Positions 38,463 to 49,390 are shown, counted from the first letter of the stretch. The stretch: 64,000 nucleotides of DNA from Aliihoeflea sp. 40Bstr573 (GCF_024105655.1 NZ_JAAAMH010000001.1:310001-374000); one strand, 5' to 3'. Translations and numbers: made by a program. The notes: a model not told the origin generated them from the sequence alone.

Positions 38463-40078
38463 GCTTCGACCGCCCTTCCCTTTTGCGCGAAAAGGCCGCG
38501 CGGGCGCTTCTGGATGAAGAGGATGATGAAGACGAGGAGCAGGATCTTGGCGAGCACCGCGCCGGCATAAGGCTCGAGAAACTTGTTCAGGACGCCAAGC
38601 GTCATCGCGCCAACCAGCGTGCCCCACAGGTTTCCGACGCCACCGAAGACCACGACCATGAACGAATCGATGATGTAGCCCTGCCCCAGATTGGGCGAGA
38701 CGTTGTCGATCTGGCTGAGCGCGACGCCCGCAAGCCCGGCAATGCCGGAGCCAAGTCCGAAGGTCATCGCGTCGACCCAAGGCGTGCGGATGCCCATGGA
38801 CGATGCCATTCGCCTGTTCTGTGTCACTGCGCGCATCTGGAGGCCGAGTGCGGTGCGCTTGAGGACCAGCAGCAGTGCGGCGAAGACGATGAGTGCGAAG
38901 ATGACTATGAAGAAGCGGTTCCAGGTGATGGCGATGCCGTAGAAGTCGAAGGAGCCGGACATCCAGGACGGATTGCCGACCTCGCGATTCGATGCGCCGA
39001 AGGTGGTGCGCACGGCTTGCTGGATGATCAGCGACAGGCCCCAGGTGGCGAGCAGCGTTTCGAGCGGGCGGCCATAGAGGAAGCGTATGACGCCCCGCTC
39101 GATTGCGATTCCGATCAGGCCTGTAACGAGGAACGCCGCCGGCAGGGCGAAGGCGAGCGACCAGTCGAAAAGTTCCGGGAAGGACGCGCGGATGAAATTC
39201 TGGACGAGGAAGGTCGTGTAGGCGCCGAGCATGACCATCTCGCCATGCGCCATGTTGATGACGCCCATGACCCCGAAGGTGATGGCAAGGCCGATGGCAG
39301 CGAGGAGCAGAACCGCGCCGAGCGAGACGCCGTACCAGACGTTCTGCCCCACATCGAGCAGCGCCAGCCGGCCCTGGATGTCGGCTATGCCTTTCTCGAT
39401 GGTCGGTGTGACGTCTGCATCGGCGCTGGAAAGCGCAGCCTGGAGGATTCCGAGTGCCTGGCGGTCGCCGCGCGCGGCGATGGTGTCGACGGCCGCGGCG
39501 AAGGCGGCGGGCTCGGCATCGGAGCGCAGGATCGCGACCGCGCGGGCCTCTTCCATGACCTGCAGGACGGCGGCGTTCTGTTCCTCGGCAATGGCCTCGT
39601 CGAGCAGTTCGACATTGTCGGGATCGCCGGCCTGGAACATGGCGCGGGCAGCCGTCATGCGGGTATTCGCGTCCCCGCTCATCAAGGTGAGTTGGCCAAC
39701 GGCGGTGCGCACGGCGCGGCGGAGTGAATTGTTGACGCGAATGCGCTCGACCGAAGCTTTCGCGACCTCGCCTATGGATTCGCCGGTCAGTGCGTCGACA
39801 GCGTCCAGCGGATCGCCGCGACCGGATAGCGTGACTATTTGGCCCGTGGCTTCGACGACATTCAGTTCACCGGCGGCAAGGGCGTCGAGGAGGTTTGCGG
39901 CGCGCGGGTCTCCGGTGGCGGCGATCTGGGAGACGATTTCCGCGCGATCCGAGTAACTGCCTTTGGGAAGCTGGCGAACGAGGTCTTCGACGGATTGGGC
40001 AGACGCGCCGCCGCAGGTTGCCAGCAGCGCGACGGCAATCATCATCACGTGACGGCGCAGGAAATCGGTGAAGATCAT
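38459..40078 (-). CDS. urtB: Urea ABC transporter permease UrtB
   Basis: A 539-residue LivH-like permease. A signal-like N-terminus and a 220-residue soluble helical domain, typical of UrtB and absent from LivH, precede the membrane domain with GVMGVINMAHGEMVMLGAY. The long N-terminus is a useful mark separating urea from amino-acid importers. Confidence 0.95.
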   Translation of the reverse strand: MIFTDFLRRHVMMIAVALLATCGGASAQSVEDLVRQLPKGSYSDRAEIVSQIAATGDPRAANLLDALAAGELNVVEATGQIVTLSGRGDPLDAVDALTGESIGEVAKASVERIRVNNSLRRAVRTAVGQLTLMSGDANTRMTAARAMFQAGDPDNVELLDEAIAEEQNAAVLQVMEEARAVAILRSDAEPAAFAAAVDTIAARGDRQALGILQAALSSADADVTPTIEKGIADIQGRLALLDVGQNVWYGVSLGAVLLLAAIGLAITFGVMGVINMAHGEMVMLGAYTTFLVQNFIRASFPELFDWSLAFALPAAFLVTGLIGIAIERGVIRFLYGRPLETLLATWGLSLIIQQAVRTTFGASNREVGNPSWMSGSFDFYGIAITWNRFFIVIFALIVFAALLLVLKRTALGLQMRAVTQNRRMASSMGIRTPWVDAMTFGLGSGIAGLAGVALSQIDNVSPNLGQGYIIDSFMVVVFGGVGNLWGTLVGAMTLGVLNKFLEPYAGAVLAKILLLVFIILFIQKRPRGLFAQKGRAVEA

Positions 40079-40106
40079 CGTCCAGTCCGGTTTGGGTCAG
40101 GATGAC

Positions 40107-40131
40107 GCGAAGGCGGAGGGGCCGCCTTCGC
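40107..40131 (-). terminator. Intra-operon hairpin between urtA and urtB
   Basis: GCGAAGGCGG and CCGCCTTCGC form a perfect 10-bp stem with a 5-base loop, 19 bases after the urtA stop. No T-run follows. It is placed to stabilise urtA mRNA and reduce permease expression relative to the binding protein. Confidence 0.65.
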
Positions 40132-40150
40132 TCATTTTCAGATCGTCAGA

Positions 40151-41443
40151 TCAGTTCGCCGCTGCCTGCGCACCGCCGCAGGTTTCGGTTTCGGTGTTGA
40201 AGTTTCCGCAGTTGACCGGGTCGGTCCAGTCGGCCTCGAGGACGGCCGATTCCGGCAGGAAGTCGGACCAGGCGTCGCCAGGGACGAGGTCCTCGGTTTC
40301 CCAGACGACGTCGAACTGACCATCGTCCTGGATTTCGCCGATCAGCACCGGCTTGGTGATGTGGTGGTTCGGCAGCATCACAGCCGTGCCACCTGTCAGG
40401 TTCGGAACCTCCACTCCGACGATCGCGTCGATGACGGCGTCGGCTTCGGTGGAGCCGGCCTTCTCGACCGCGGCGACCCACATGTTGAAACCGATATAGT
40501 GGGCTTCCATGGGGTCGTTGGTGACGCGTTCCTCATCGCCGATGAAGGCGTGCCAGGTCTCGATGAACTCGGCGTTCTCCGGCGTGTCGACCGACATGAA
40601 GTAGTTCCATGCAGCGAGGTGACCGACGAGCGGCGCGGTGTCGAGGCCGGCCAGTTCCTCTTCGCCGACCGAGAATGCCACGACCGGAATGTCTTCGGCG
40701 GCGACGCCCTGGTTGCCCAGTTCGCGATAGAACGGAACGTTGGCGTCGCCGTTGATGGTCGAGACGACCGCGGTCTTCTTGCCCGAGGAGCCGAACGCCT
40801 TGATGTCGGACACGATCGTCTGCCAGTCCGAATGGCCGAACGGCGTGTAGTTGATCATGATGTCTTCGGCGGCCACGCCCTTGTCCTTGAGATAGGCCTC
40901 GAGGATCTTGTTGGTGGTCTGCGGATAGACATAGTCGGTGCCGGCCAGCACCCAGCGCTCGACGCCTTCCTCTTCCATCAGATAGTCGACGGCGGGGATG
41001 GCCTGCTGGTTGGGCGAGGCGCCGGTGTAGAAGACGTTGCGCTGGCTCTCCTCGCCCTCATACTGAACGGGGTAGAACAGAAGGCCGTTGAGCTCCTCGA
41101 ACACCGGCAGGACCGACTTGCGGCAGACCGAGGTCCAGCAACCGAACACGGCGTCGACGCCGTTGACCTCGTACATCTCGCGCGCCTTTTCGGCGGCAAG
41201 CGGCCAGTCGGACGCGATGTCGATGACGACAGGCTCGAGCTGGCGACCCAGAAGGCCGCCCTTCTTGTTCTGCTCCTCGATGAGCATCAGCATGACGTCC
41301 TTCAAGGTCGTCTCCGAAATCGCCATCGTGCCCGACAGCGAGTGGAGAACACCAACCTTGATCGGCTCGTCCTGAGCGGCGGCCGCCGACATTAAAAGAC
41401 CGCTGGTGACGGCCGCGGCTAGCGTTTGACGAATTCCCCTCAT
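40151..41443 (-). CDS. urtA: Urea ABC transporter substrate-binding protein UrtA
   Basis: A 430-residue periplasmic binding protein. The signal peptide ends near AAA-QDEP, and the mature protein starts with the typical IKVGVLHSLSGTMAISE. CWTSVCRKSVLPVFEE and LFYPVQYEGEESQRNVFYTG are UrtA-specific stretches. ATG at 41443 follows GGAGGC. It is the first gene of the operon behind a probable sigma-54 promoter. No urease genes lie in the window. Confidence 0.96.
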   Translation of the reverse strand: MRGIRQTLAAAVTSGLLMSAAAAQDEPIKVGVLHSLSGTMAISETTLKDVMLMLIEEQNKKGGLLGRQLEPVVIDIASDWPLAAEKAREMYEVNGVDAVFGCWTSVCRKSVLPVFEELNGLLFYPVQYEGEESQRNVFYTGASPNQQAIPAVDYLMEEEGVERWVLAGTDYVYPQTTNKILEAYLKDKGVAAEDIMINYTPFGHSDWQTIVSDIKAFGSSGKKTAVVSTINGDANVPFYRELGNQGVAAEDIPVVAFSVGEEELAGLDTAPLVGHLAAWNYFMSVDTPENAEFIETWHAFIGDEERVTNDPMEAHYIGFNMWVAAVEKAGSTEADAVIDAIVGVEVPNLTGGTAVMLPNHHITKPVLIGEIQDDGQFDVVWETEDLVPGDAWSDFLPESAVLEADWTDPVNCGNFNTETETCGGAQAAAN

Positions 41444-41483
41444 GATTGCCTCCAGGCATTCTTGTTTGCACCGCAATATGTGG

Positions 41484-41500
41484 AGCAAACGCCATGCCAA
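41484..41500 (-). promoter_or_regulatory. Sigma-54 (-24/-12) promoter of the urt operon
   Basis: The minus strand reads TTGGCATGGCGTTTGCT, which differs from the RpoN consensus YTGGCACGRNNNTTGCW at one position and keeps the GG and GC dinucleotides exactly 12 bases apart. The predicted transcript start is about 30 bases upstream of the urtA ATG. Nitrogen-controlled urea uptake makes this biologically sensible. Confidence 0.75.
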
Positions 41501-41606
41501 GCGGGCGCCTTCGTGAGGGCAAGTGAAGTCCTCATGGGATTTCAATTGCTTGGGCGGGCGCCAACGGACGTGGAGAGGTTGGGAGCGCGCTACAATGCAA
41601 TTCGCT

Positions 41607-41623
41607 TGCAGACGATGTGCGCA
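41607..41623 (-). promoter_or_regulatory. Possible NtrC-binding site upstream of urtA
   Basis: The minus strand reads TGCGCACATCGTCTGCA, a 17-bp partial match to the NtrC consensus TGCACC-N5-GGTGCA with both outer half-sites (TGC, GCA) kept. It lies about 110-120 bp upstream of the -24/-12 element, a usual distance for an enhancer site. The match is partial. Confidence 0.35.
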
Positions 41624-41681
41624 GTGAACTCGCGAATACGCACAATAAATAGGCAACATGGCCAGCAGAAACGTGATGCAT

Positions 41682-41715
41682 AAAAAATGGGCGACACCGC
41701 AAGCAGTATCGCCCA
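41682..41715 (-). terminator. Rho-independent terminator of the GMC gene
   Basis: On the minus strand GGGCGATAC and GTGTCGCCC form a 9-bp stem (one G-U pair) with an 8-base loop, followed by ATTTTTT at 41688-41682. It begins about 23 bases after the GMC stop and separates that gene from the urt promoter region. Confidence 0.85.
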
Positions 41716-41737
41716 AGTCCTCGGGGGATGATTGAGT

Positions 41738-43309
41738 TCAGATCGTGCCGGACGACATCTCGTTTGCGATATGTTCTGCCTGGCGGATGGCGAGCGCCAC
41801 GATGGTCAGCGTCGGGTTTTCAGCCGCGCCGGTCGTGAACTGGCTGCCGTCGGAGACGAAAAGGTTCGCGATGTCGTGCGTCTGGCCCCACTGGTTGACG
41901 ACACCGTCCTCCGGACTCTCACTCATGCGGTTCGTGCCCAGATTGTGGGTCGAGGGATAGGGCGGCGTCGGGAAGGTGCGGGTCGCGCCGACCGCGTCGT
42001 AGAGCGCCATGCCCTGGCTGTACGCATGGTTGCGCATTGCCGTGTCGTTCGGGTGGTCGGTGAAAGCCACGTCCGGGATCGGCATGCCGTATTTGTCCTT
42101 CAGTTCGGCATGAAGGGTGATCCGGTTCTTCTCCTGCGGCATGTCTTCGCCGACGATCCACATCCCCGCCATGTGGTCATACTTGTCGAGCGCGGACGTG
42201 AAGGATCGTCCCCAGCCACCCGGATTGAGGAAGGCGGCCATAAAGGGCAGGCCGAGCGCTAGTGTCTCCAGCTCGTATCCGCCAACGAAACCGCGCGAGG
42301 GATCGTGCCTGGCCTCGTCGCGGACGATGCCGGCCATGGTCGTGCCGCGGTAGAAGTGGACCGGCTGCTCGAAGACGGCATAGACCGAGCCCGTCGTGTG
42401 GCGCATGTAGTTCTTGCCGACCTGGCCCGACGAATTGGCAAGTCCGTCGGGATATTTCGACGAGGCCGAATTCAGGAGCAGGCGGGGGCTTTCGATCGAG
42501 TTGCCGGCGACGGCGACGATGCGGGCCTTCTGCTGCTGAAGGTTGCCGTCCTTGTCGGCATAGACGACGCCTGTCACCTTGCCGGTATCGTCGTGCTCGA
42601 TCTTGATGACGTGGCTGTCGGGCCGCACTTCCAGCTTTCCGGTCGCCTCGCCCTTGGGAATCTCGGTGTAGAGCGTCGACCATTTCGCCCCCCATTTGCA
42701 GCCCTGGAAGCAGAAGCCGGTCTGCTGGCAGCCCATGCGGTCGTCGCGGAAGTCCGAATTTATGGCCATGTTGCCGGTATGGCAATCCTTGTAGCCGAGC
42801 TTGTCGGCCCCCGCCTTCAGGATCTTGAAATTGTTGTTGCCGGGCAGGCCCTCGATGCCGTTGGTGCGGGTCACGCCCATCTTGTCCTCGGCCTTGGCGT
42901 AATAGGGCTCGAGATCGGCAAGGGTGATCGGCCAGTCGAGAAGATTGGCGCCTTCGACCGGGCCGTAGTTGGTCAGGGTCTTGAATTCATGTTCCTGGAA
43001 ACGCAGCGACGCGCCGGCCCAGTGCGTCGTCGTGCCGCCAACCGCCTTGACGATCCAGGCCGGCAGATTGGGAAAGTCCTTCGACACCCGCCAGTCGCCG
43101 GACGTGGTGCGGTTGTCGAGCCAGGCCAACTGGCCGAATGAATCCCATTCGTCGTTGATGAAGTCCTCATATTCGATGCGCGGCCCGGCTTCGAGAACGA
43201 CGACGTCGACGCCCTTCTGGGCAAGTTCGTTGGCCAGCGTGCCGCCGCCGGCACCAGAGCCGATGATGACGACGACCGAGTCGTCGGTAAGTGCATAAGG
43301 AGCAGGCAT
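41738..43309 (-). CDS. GMC-family FAD oxidoreductase with Fe-S-type cysteines
   Basis: A 523-residue flavoprotein. The FAD-binding GSGAGG lies at 17-22, followed by the GMC_N domain, and the GMC_C domain carries the HNLGTNRMSESPEDGVV stretch and the C-terminal FAD signature. Cys194, Cys200 and Cys204 (C-x5-C-x3-C) match the cluster-binding cysteines of membrane-bound gluconate, sorbitol and glucose dehydrogenase large subunits. It has no signal peptide, which fits hitch-hiking through Tat with the small subunit encoded next upstream. The usual multi-heme cytochrome subunit is not adjacent. Substrate unknown, probably a sugar or polyol. Confidence 0.9.
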   Translation of the reverse strand: MPAPYALTDDSVVVIIGSGAGGGTLANELAQKGVDVVVLEAGPRIEYEDFINDEWDSFGQLAWLDNRTTSGDWRVSKDFPNLPAWIVKAVGGTTTHWAGASLRFQEHEFKTLTNYGPVEGANLLDWPITLADLEPYYAKAEDKMGVTRTNGIEGLPGNNNFKILKAGADKLGYKDCHTGNMAINSDFRDDRMGCQQTGFCFQGCKWGAKWSTLYTEIPKGEATGKLEVRPDSHVIKIEHDDTGKVTGVVYADKDGNLQQQKARIVAVAGNSIESPRLLLNSASSKYPDGLANSSGQVGKNYMRHTTGSVYAVFEQPVHFYRGTTMAGIVRDEARHDPSRGFVGGYELETLALGLPFMAAFLNPGGWGRSFTSALDKYDHMAGMWIVGEDMPQEKNRITLHAELKDKYGMPIPDVAFTDHPNDTAMRNHAYSQGMALYDAVGATRTFPTPPYPSTHNLGTNRMSESPEDGVVNQWGQTHDIANLFVSDGSQFTTGAAENPTLTIVALAIRQAEHIANEMSSGTI

Positions 43310-43358
43310 GATATCCTCCCGGAAACCTGTCTATGGCTGGATGGTCAGGTCGAGCGGG

Positions 43359-43901
43359 TCAAAGCCACTCGATATCGTCGAAGCCGCGGGTCAAGTAGCC
43401 ACCCTGCGAAAACGACTCGCCCTCGTAGCCAAACAGCGGCCACAGATCCTTCTGGTTGTAGAGCCCGACGACCATTCCACCGCGAACCGCCTGGAAGAAG
43501 GGCGTCGCCTCGATGTCCTGGAGCAGCTTCACGCGGTCTTCCTCCCAGCCGACACCGCGATATCCACCCTCGCCCGCGCGCTGGTCGAGATCGGCAATGC
43601 CGGCTTCGATGAGTGCCTTGTGGGCCGCTTCGCTGCCGGCCTTGGTATCGTGATCCTTCATCGCAATAGCGTAGAAGCGATCGGCCACATGATCGTGCGG
43701 ATATACATCGCGCGCCATCTGGATGAGCGTTGCCATCGTCTCGGGATTCAAGGCCGCAGGTTCGACACCCCAGGCCTGCTGCGGACTGATGACGGCACTG
43801 CCCGTCACGACGAGGACGAGAGCGGCGCCGCTGCCTTTCAGGAGGGCGCGCCGCGATAGACCGGGGCCCCTGCCGGGCTCTCGTTGATAGACTGTGACCA
43901 T
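43359..43901 (-). CDS. Tat-exported small subunit, gluconate 2-dehydrogenase subunit 3-like
   Basis: A 180-residue protein with a twin-arginine signal (SRRALLK at 16-22, then a hydrophobic stretch ending near residue 45). The mature part resembles the small subunit that escorts GMC flavoproteins to the periplasm; the DVYPHDHVADRFY stretch is typical of the family. GGAGGAAA precedes the ATG. The GMC gene follows after 49 bases, so the two probably form one exported complex. Confidence 0.85.
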   Translation of the reverse strand: MVTVYQREPGRGPGLSRRALLKGSGAALVLVVTGSAVISPQQAWGVEPAALNPETMATLIQMARDVYPHDHVADRFYAIAMKDHDTKAGSEAAHKALIEAGIADLDQRAGEGGYRGVGWEEDRVKLLQDIEATPFFQAVRGGMVVGLYNQKDLWPLFGYEGESFSQGGYLTRGFDDIEWL

Positions 43902-43951
43902 GGTTTCCTCCCTGGCTTGCTGGTCGCGCCCGTTGGCGCGATTGACTGGCT

Positions 43952-43977
43952 ACGGCCGCGCCTCCCCGCGCGGCCGT
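43952..43977 (-). terminator. Hairpin downstream of the VOC gene
   Basis: ACGGCCGCGC and GCGCGGCCGT form a perfect 10-bp stem with a 6-base loop, 4 bases after the VOC stop on the minus strand. No T-run follows, so it may only partly separate this gene from the Tat-exported subunit gene. Confidence 0.55.
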
Positions 43978-43981
43978 GAAC

Positions 43982-44377
43982 TCATGTGTATCGTCCGTGT
44001 CGTTGCAGCACCTCGATCTTGTATCCGTCGGGATCGGCGACGAAGAAGAAGCGGGCGATGAGTTGGCCCTCGTTCTTGAATTCGACGATGTCGCGCGGGG
44101 CGAGATCGCTTGCCTTGAACCGCGCGTGCTCGGTGTCGAGATCGTCGACGCAAAAGGCTATGTGGCCATACCCGTCGCCAAGATCGTAAGGGTCGGTCCG
44201 GCCCTTGTTGATCGTCAGTTCGACCTCGAAATCGGCCTCTACATTGCGCAGGTAGACCAGCGTGAACGTTTCGAAATCGAGCCTGTCCGCGATCTCGAGC
44301 CCGAAGGCCGTTCTGTAGAAATCGATCGAACGCTTCTCTTCCAGCACTCGGATCATCGAATGGATTGCTTTCGCCAA
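43982..44377 (-). CDS. gloA: Glyoxalase I-like VOC protein
   Basis: A 131-residue vicinal-oxygen-chelate protein very like lactoylglutathione lyase, which turns the methylglyoxal-glutathione adduct into lactoylglutathione. The four metal ligands are visible: His6, Glu53 (VELTIN), His72 (GYGHIAF) and Glu122 (KIEVLQR). It starts with TTG, five bases after GGAGG. A palindromic element lies 54 bases upstream of the start. A role in detoxifying products of the neighbouring sugar oxidation is inferred. Confidence 0.88.
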   Translation of the reverse strand: MAKAIHSMIRVLEEKRSIDFYRTAFGLEIADRLDFETFTLVYLRNVEADFEVELTINKGRTDPYDLGDGYGHIAFCVDDLDTEHARFKASDLAPRDIVEFKNEGQLIARFFFVADPDGYKIEVLQRHGRYT

Positions 44378-44431
44378 ATCGGCCTCCGCATTGTTGTTCG
44401 GATAGGATTATGGTGCGTCCGGGCGAGCTTT

Positions 44432-44450
44432 GGTGGCAGCGGGCTACTAC
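44432..44450 (-). promoter_or_regulatory. Palindromic operator upstream of the VOC gene (copy 1)
   Basis: The minus strand reads GTAGTAGCCCGCTGCCACC, an 8-2-8 imperfect palindrome (6 of 8 pairs). It matches copy 2 at 44909 in 18 of 19 bases and sits 54 bases from the VOC start codon, in the same orientation relative to its gene as copy 2. It is also in the divergent space ahead of the ribbon-helix-helix gene. Confidence 0.65.
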
Positions 44451-44595
44451 GGATGAAGCGGGCGACGAAACGCCGTGCTAAAGTACGACTTGCTCTCGTC
44501 CCGCCCATCCCGGACACTTGAAATATTGCGGGGCGGCGTGCTCGCTACGGGGTCATTGGACGTACAAGAAAAACGGTATCGCGGAGGAAAATGTC

Positions 44596-44901
44596 ATGTG
44601 CAGGGTGTTCGCTGGACAAGATCCGGAAGGTTACCGGCCGGTCAACCGGTCGGTGCGAATAGGCGGTCATTCGACCAGCATCCAGCTGGAGGCGACGTTC
44701 TGGCTGCTGCTCGATGAGATTGCCCAGTCGCAGGGGCTGTCGACGCCGAAATTCCTGTCGAAGCTCTATGACGAGGCGATCGAGATCAATGGCGAGATTC
44801 CAAACTTCGCCTCGATGCTGCGCACGACCTGCGCGCTGTACCTGCGCGGTCACCGGCCGCTGGACACCGAGTTGGAAGCGCTGCGGCACGAGGCGGCATA
44901 A
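44596..44901 (+). CDS. Ribbon-helix-helix domain protein (RHH_4 type)
   Basis: A 101-residue protein beginning MCRVFAGQDPEGY, with the RHH_4 pattern NRSVRIGGHSTSIQLEATFWLLLDEIAQSQGLSTPKFLSKLYDEA. ATG at 44596 follows GGAGGAAA; the upstream open frame lacks such a site. Ribbon-helix-helix proteins usually bind DNA as dimers, but this subgroup has no firmly known role. It lies between two copies of a palindromic element, so local regulation is possible. Confidence 0.85.
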   Translation: MCRVFAGQDPEGYRPVNRSVRIGGHSTSIQLEATFWLLLDEIAQSQGLSTPKFLSKLYDEAIEINGEIPNFASMLRTTCALYLRGHRPLDTELEALRHEAA

Positions 44902-44908
44902 TTTTCGT

Positions 44909-44927
44909 GTAGTAGCCCGCTACCACC
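44909..44927 (+). promoter_or_regulatory. Palindromic operator upstream of the PQQ dehydrogenase gene (copy 2)
   Basis: The plus strand reads GTAGTAGCCCGCTACCACC, an 8-2-8 palindrome with 7 of 8 pairs, 55 bases upstream of the dehydrogenase ATG and just after the ribbon-helix-helix stop. Its near-identity to copy 1 in sequence, orientation and distance from a start codon argues for one regulator binding both. Confidence 0.65.
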
Positions 44928-44982
44928 ACTGTTCAACCGCCGGGTCTGATCTTCCTTCCGTAAGGTAATTTGGGAGGAAGCC

Positions 44983-46233
44983 ATGAACAAGACAAGTCTG
45001 CTTGCAGCAGCACTGATGATGACGAGCGCGTCGACGCTCGCCTATGCGCAGACACAGGATTCAAATCTTGAGCGGTTGAGCAATTTCCAGACGACTGGAA
45101 CCACCCAGTTCGAGGTTATCGAACAGGGCGGTGAGAAGGCCGAGGCGATCCGCCGAATCGTCGAAAAAGTGCGCGTGCCGAGTGGCTTCAAGATCGATCT
45201 TTATGCGATCGTTCCCGATGCGCGGCACATGGCGGTCGGCCCGCAAGGTATCGTGACCTTCATCGGTACGCGCAAGAACAAAGTCTGGGCCGTGACCGAC
45301 CGCGACAAGGACCGGGTAGCGGACGAGGTCAAGGATTTCGCGCCCTCGCTTGCCATGTCGATCCCGAATGGTCCGTGCTTCTCGCCGGAGGGCGTTCTCT
45401 ACATCGCCGAGCAGAACCGGGTTCTCTCCTATCCCGCCGCCGAGTTCTTCTATGAGAGCCCGGACGTCGCGGCATTCAAGGTGATGGAGACGCTGGTGCC
45501 GGAATCAGAGGTTTCCTTCAACCACACGGCGCGCGTGTGCCGCGTCGGGCCGGACGGAAAGCTTTACATCTCGCTCGGTCAGCCCTTCAACGTTCCGCCG
45601 CCCGAGAAGAAGGAACTCTACGAGCGCGAGGGCCTCGGCGGCATCATCCGCGTCGGTCAGGACGGCAAGGGCCGCGAGGTCTATACGCATGGCGTTCGCA
45701 ACTCGGTCGGGCATGACTTCAACCCGGCGAACGGCGAACTTTGGTTCACCGACAACCAGGTCGACGGCATGGGCGACGACATTCCACCCGGCGAGCTCAA
45801 CCGCCAGACCGAGGCGGGCCAGCATTTCGGCTTCCCCTGGTATGGGGGCGGATCGGTCCGCACCAACGAATACAAGGGCGAGGAACCGCCGGCTGGCGCC
45901 ATCATGCCCGCCGTCGAGATGGACGCTCATGCGGCCGACCTCGGCATGACCTTTTATTCGGGCAATCAGTTTCCGGAGAAATATCGCGGCGGCATCTTCT
46001 CGGCCCAGCATGGCTCGTGGAACCGGACCGAACCTGTCGGAGCGCGGGTGATGTTCACCGCCATCAACGAAGACGGCAGCGCCGGCGAAACGGAAGTCTT
46101 CGCTGACGGCTGGCTCGACGAGAACGGCGAATATCTGGGCCGGCCCGTCGACGTGGCGCAACTGCGCGACGGCTCGATCCTCGTTTCTGACGATCTCGTC
46201 GGCGCGATCTACCGCATTTCCTACGGAAACTGA
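44983..46233 (+). CDS. PQQ-dependent soluble aldose/sugar dehydrogenase
   Basis: A 416-residue periplasmic enzyme of the six-bladed GSDH/YliI family that oxidises sugars with pyrroloquinoline quinone. A signal peptide of about 23 residues ends at AYA. Active-site stretches are visible as FNHTARVCRVGPDGKLYISLG, the YTHGVRNSVGHDFNPANGELWFTDNQ region carrying the conserved Arg and His, and AEFFY-type loops; the C-terminus ends with the expected ILVSDDLVGAIYRISY. The cytochrome c gene follows after 66 bases and is a likely electron acceptor. No PQQ synthesis genes lie in the window. Confidence 0.9.
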   Translation: MNKTSLLAAALMMTSASTLAYAQTQDSNLERLSNFQTTGTTQFEVIEQGGEKAEAIRRIVEKVRVPSGFKIDLYAIVPDARHMAVGPQGIVTFIGTRKNKVWAVTDRDKDRVADEVKDFAPSLAMSIPNGPCFSPEGVLYIAEQNRVLSYPAAEFFYESPDVAAFKVMETLVPESEVSFNHTARVCRVGPDGKLYISLGQPFNVPPPEKKELYEREGLGGIIRVGQDGKGREVYTHGVRNSVGHDFNPANGELWFTDNQVDGMGDDIPPGELNRQTEAGQHFGFPWYGGGSVRTNEYKGEEPPAGAIMPAVEMDAHAADLGMTFYSGNQFPEKYRGGIFSAQHGSWNRTEPVGARVMFTAINEDGSAGETEVFADGWLDENGEYLGRPVDVAQLRDGSILVSDDLVGAIYRISYGN

Positions 46234-46250
46234 GCACTAATCGCCGGCGA

Positions 46251-46274
46251 CCTTCCGGGCACACGCCCGGGAGG
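46251..46274 (+). other. Hairpin between the PQQ dehydrogenase and cytochrome c genes
   Basis: CCTTCCGGGC and GCCCGGGAGG pair over 10 bp (one G-T pair) around an ACAC loop, 17 bases after the dehydrogenase stop. No T-run follows; it is probably an mRNA-stabilising structure between co-transcribed genes. Confidence 0.5.
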
Positions 46275-46299
46275 CACGGCCACACATCCAGGAGCACTC

Positions 46300-46620
46300 A
46301 TGAAGACTGCAATCTCGATCGCGGGCGCGCTCGCCCTTCTGACGACGGGCGCGCTGGCGGCCGACCCGGCGGAAGGCCGCAAGGTCGCCGCGCGGTGCCA
46401 GGCCTGCCACGGCATCGACGGCATCGCAAAGCTGCCGATCGCGCCAAATCTCGCCGGCGAAAGCGCCGGCTATCTGTCGACACAGCTCAAGGCATTCAAG
46501 GATGGCAAGCGCGAGAACCCGATGATGACCGTCGTGGTGAAGGAACTGACCGACCAGCAGATCGCCGACGTGGCGGCCTGGTACGAATCGATCGAGGTCA
46601 CGGTCAAGCTGCCCGAATAG
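46300..46620 (+). CDS. Periplasmic class I cytochrome c
   Basis: A 106-residue mono-heme cytochrome. A signal peptide of about 20 residues ends at ALA-A; the heme site is Cys33-Gln-Ala-Cys36-His37; Met75 or Met76 in ENPMMT is the likely sixth ligand. It resembles small cytochrome c subunits that accept electrons from periplasmic dehydrogenases. Its stop is two bases from that of the convergent cckA. Confidence 0.93.
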   Translation: MKTAISIAGALALLTTGALAADPAEGRKVAARCQACHGIDGIAKLPIAPNLAGESAGYLSTQLKAFKDGKRENPMMTVVVKELTDQQIADVAAWYESIEVTVKLPE

Positions 46621-46622
46621 CC

Positions 46623-49205
<2,583 letters not shown>

Positions 49206-49390
49206 CAAGGCGGTCCCCCAACCGATCGGATCATTCGAGATGACTCCGGCATACATCATCGCAACGCGAAGCTGCAAGGACGCCGGCTCGAGGGGGAAAG
49301 CTTCGTTCCAGTCTCGACGCAACCGCTTGACGCCTGATGCGTTGCGGGGTTTAGCGACTGCTTATGCAGCTTTCAGAGCGGAGAACGAAG

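Noticed and set aside
38483-39727. Long plus-strand open frame (414 codons) opposite urtB
   Set aside because: Low-complexity acidic translation, antisense to a well-supported permease gene.
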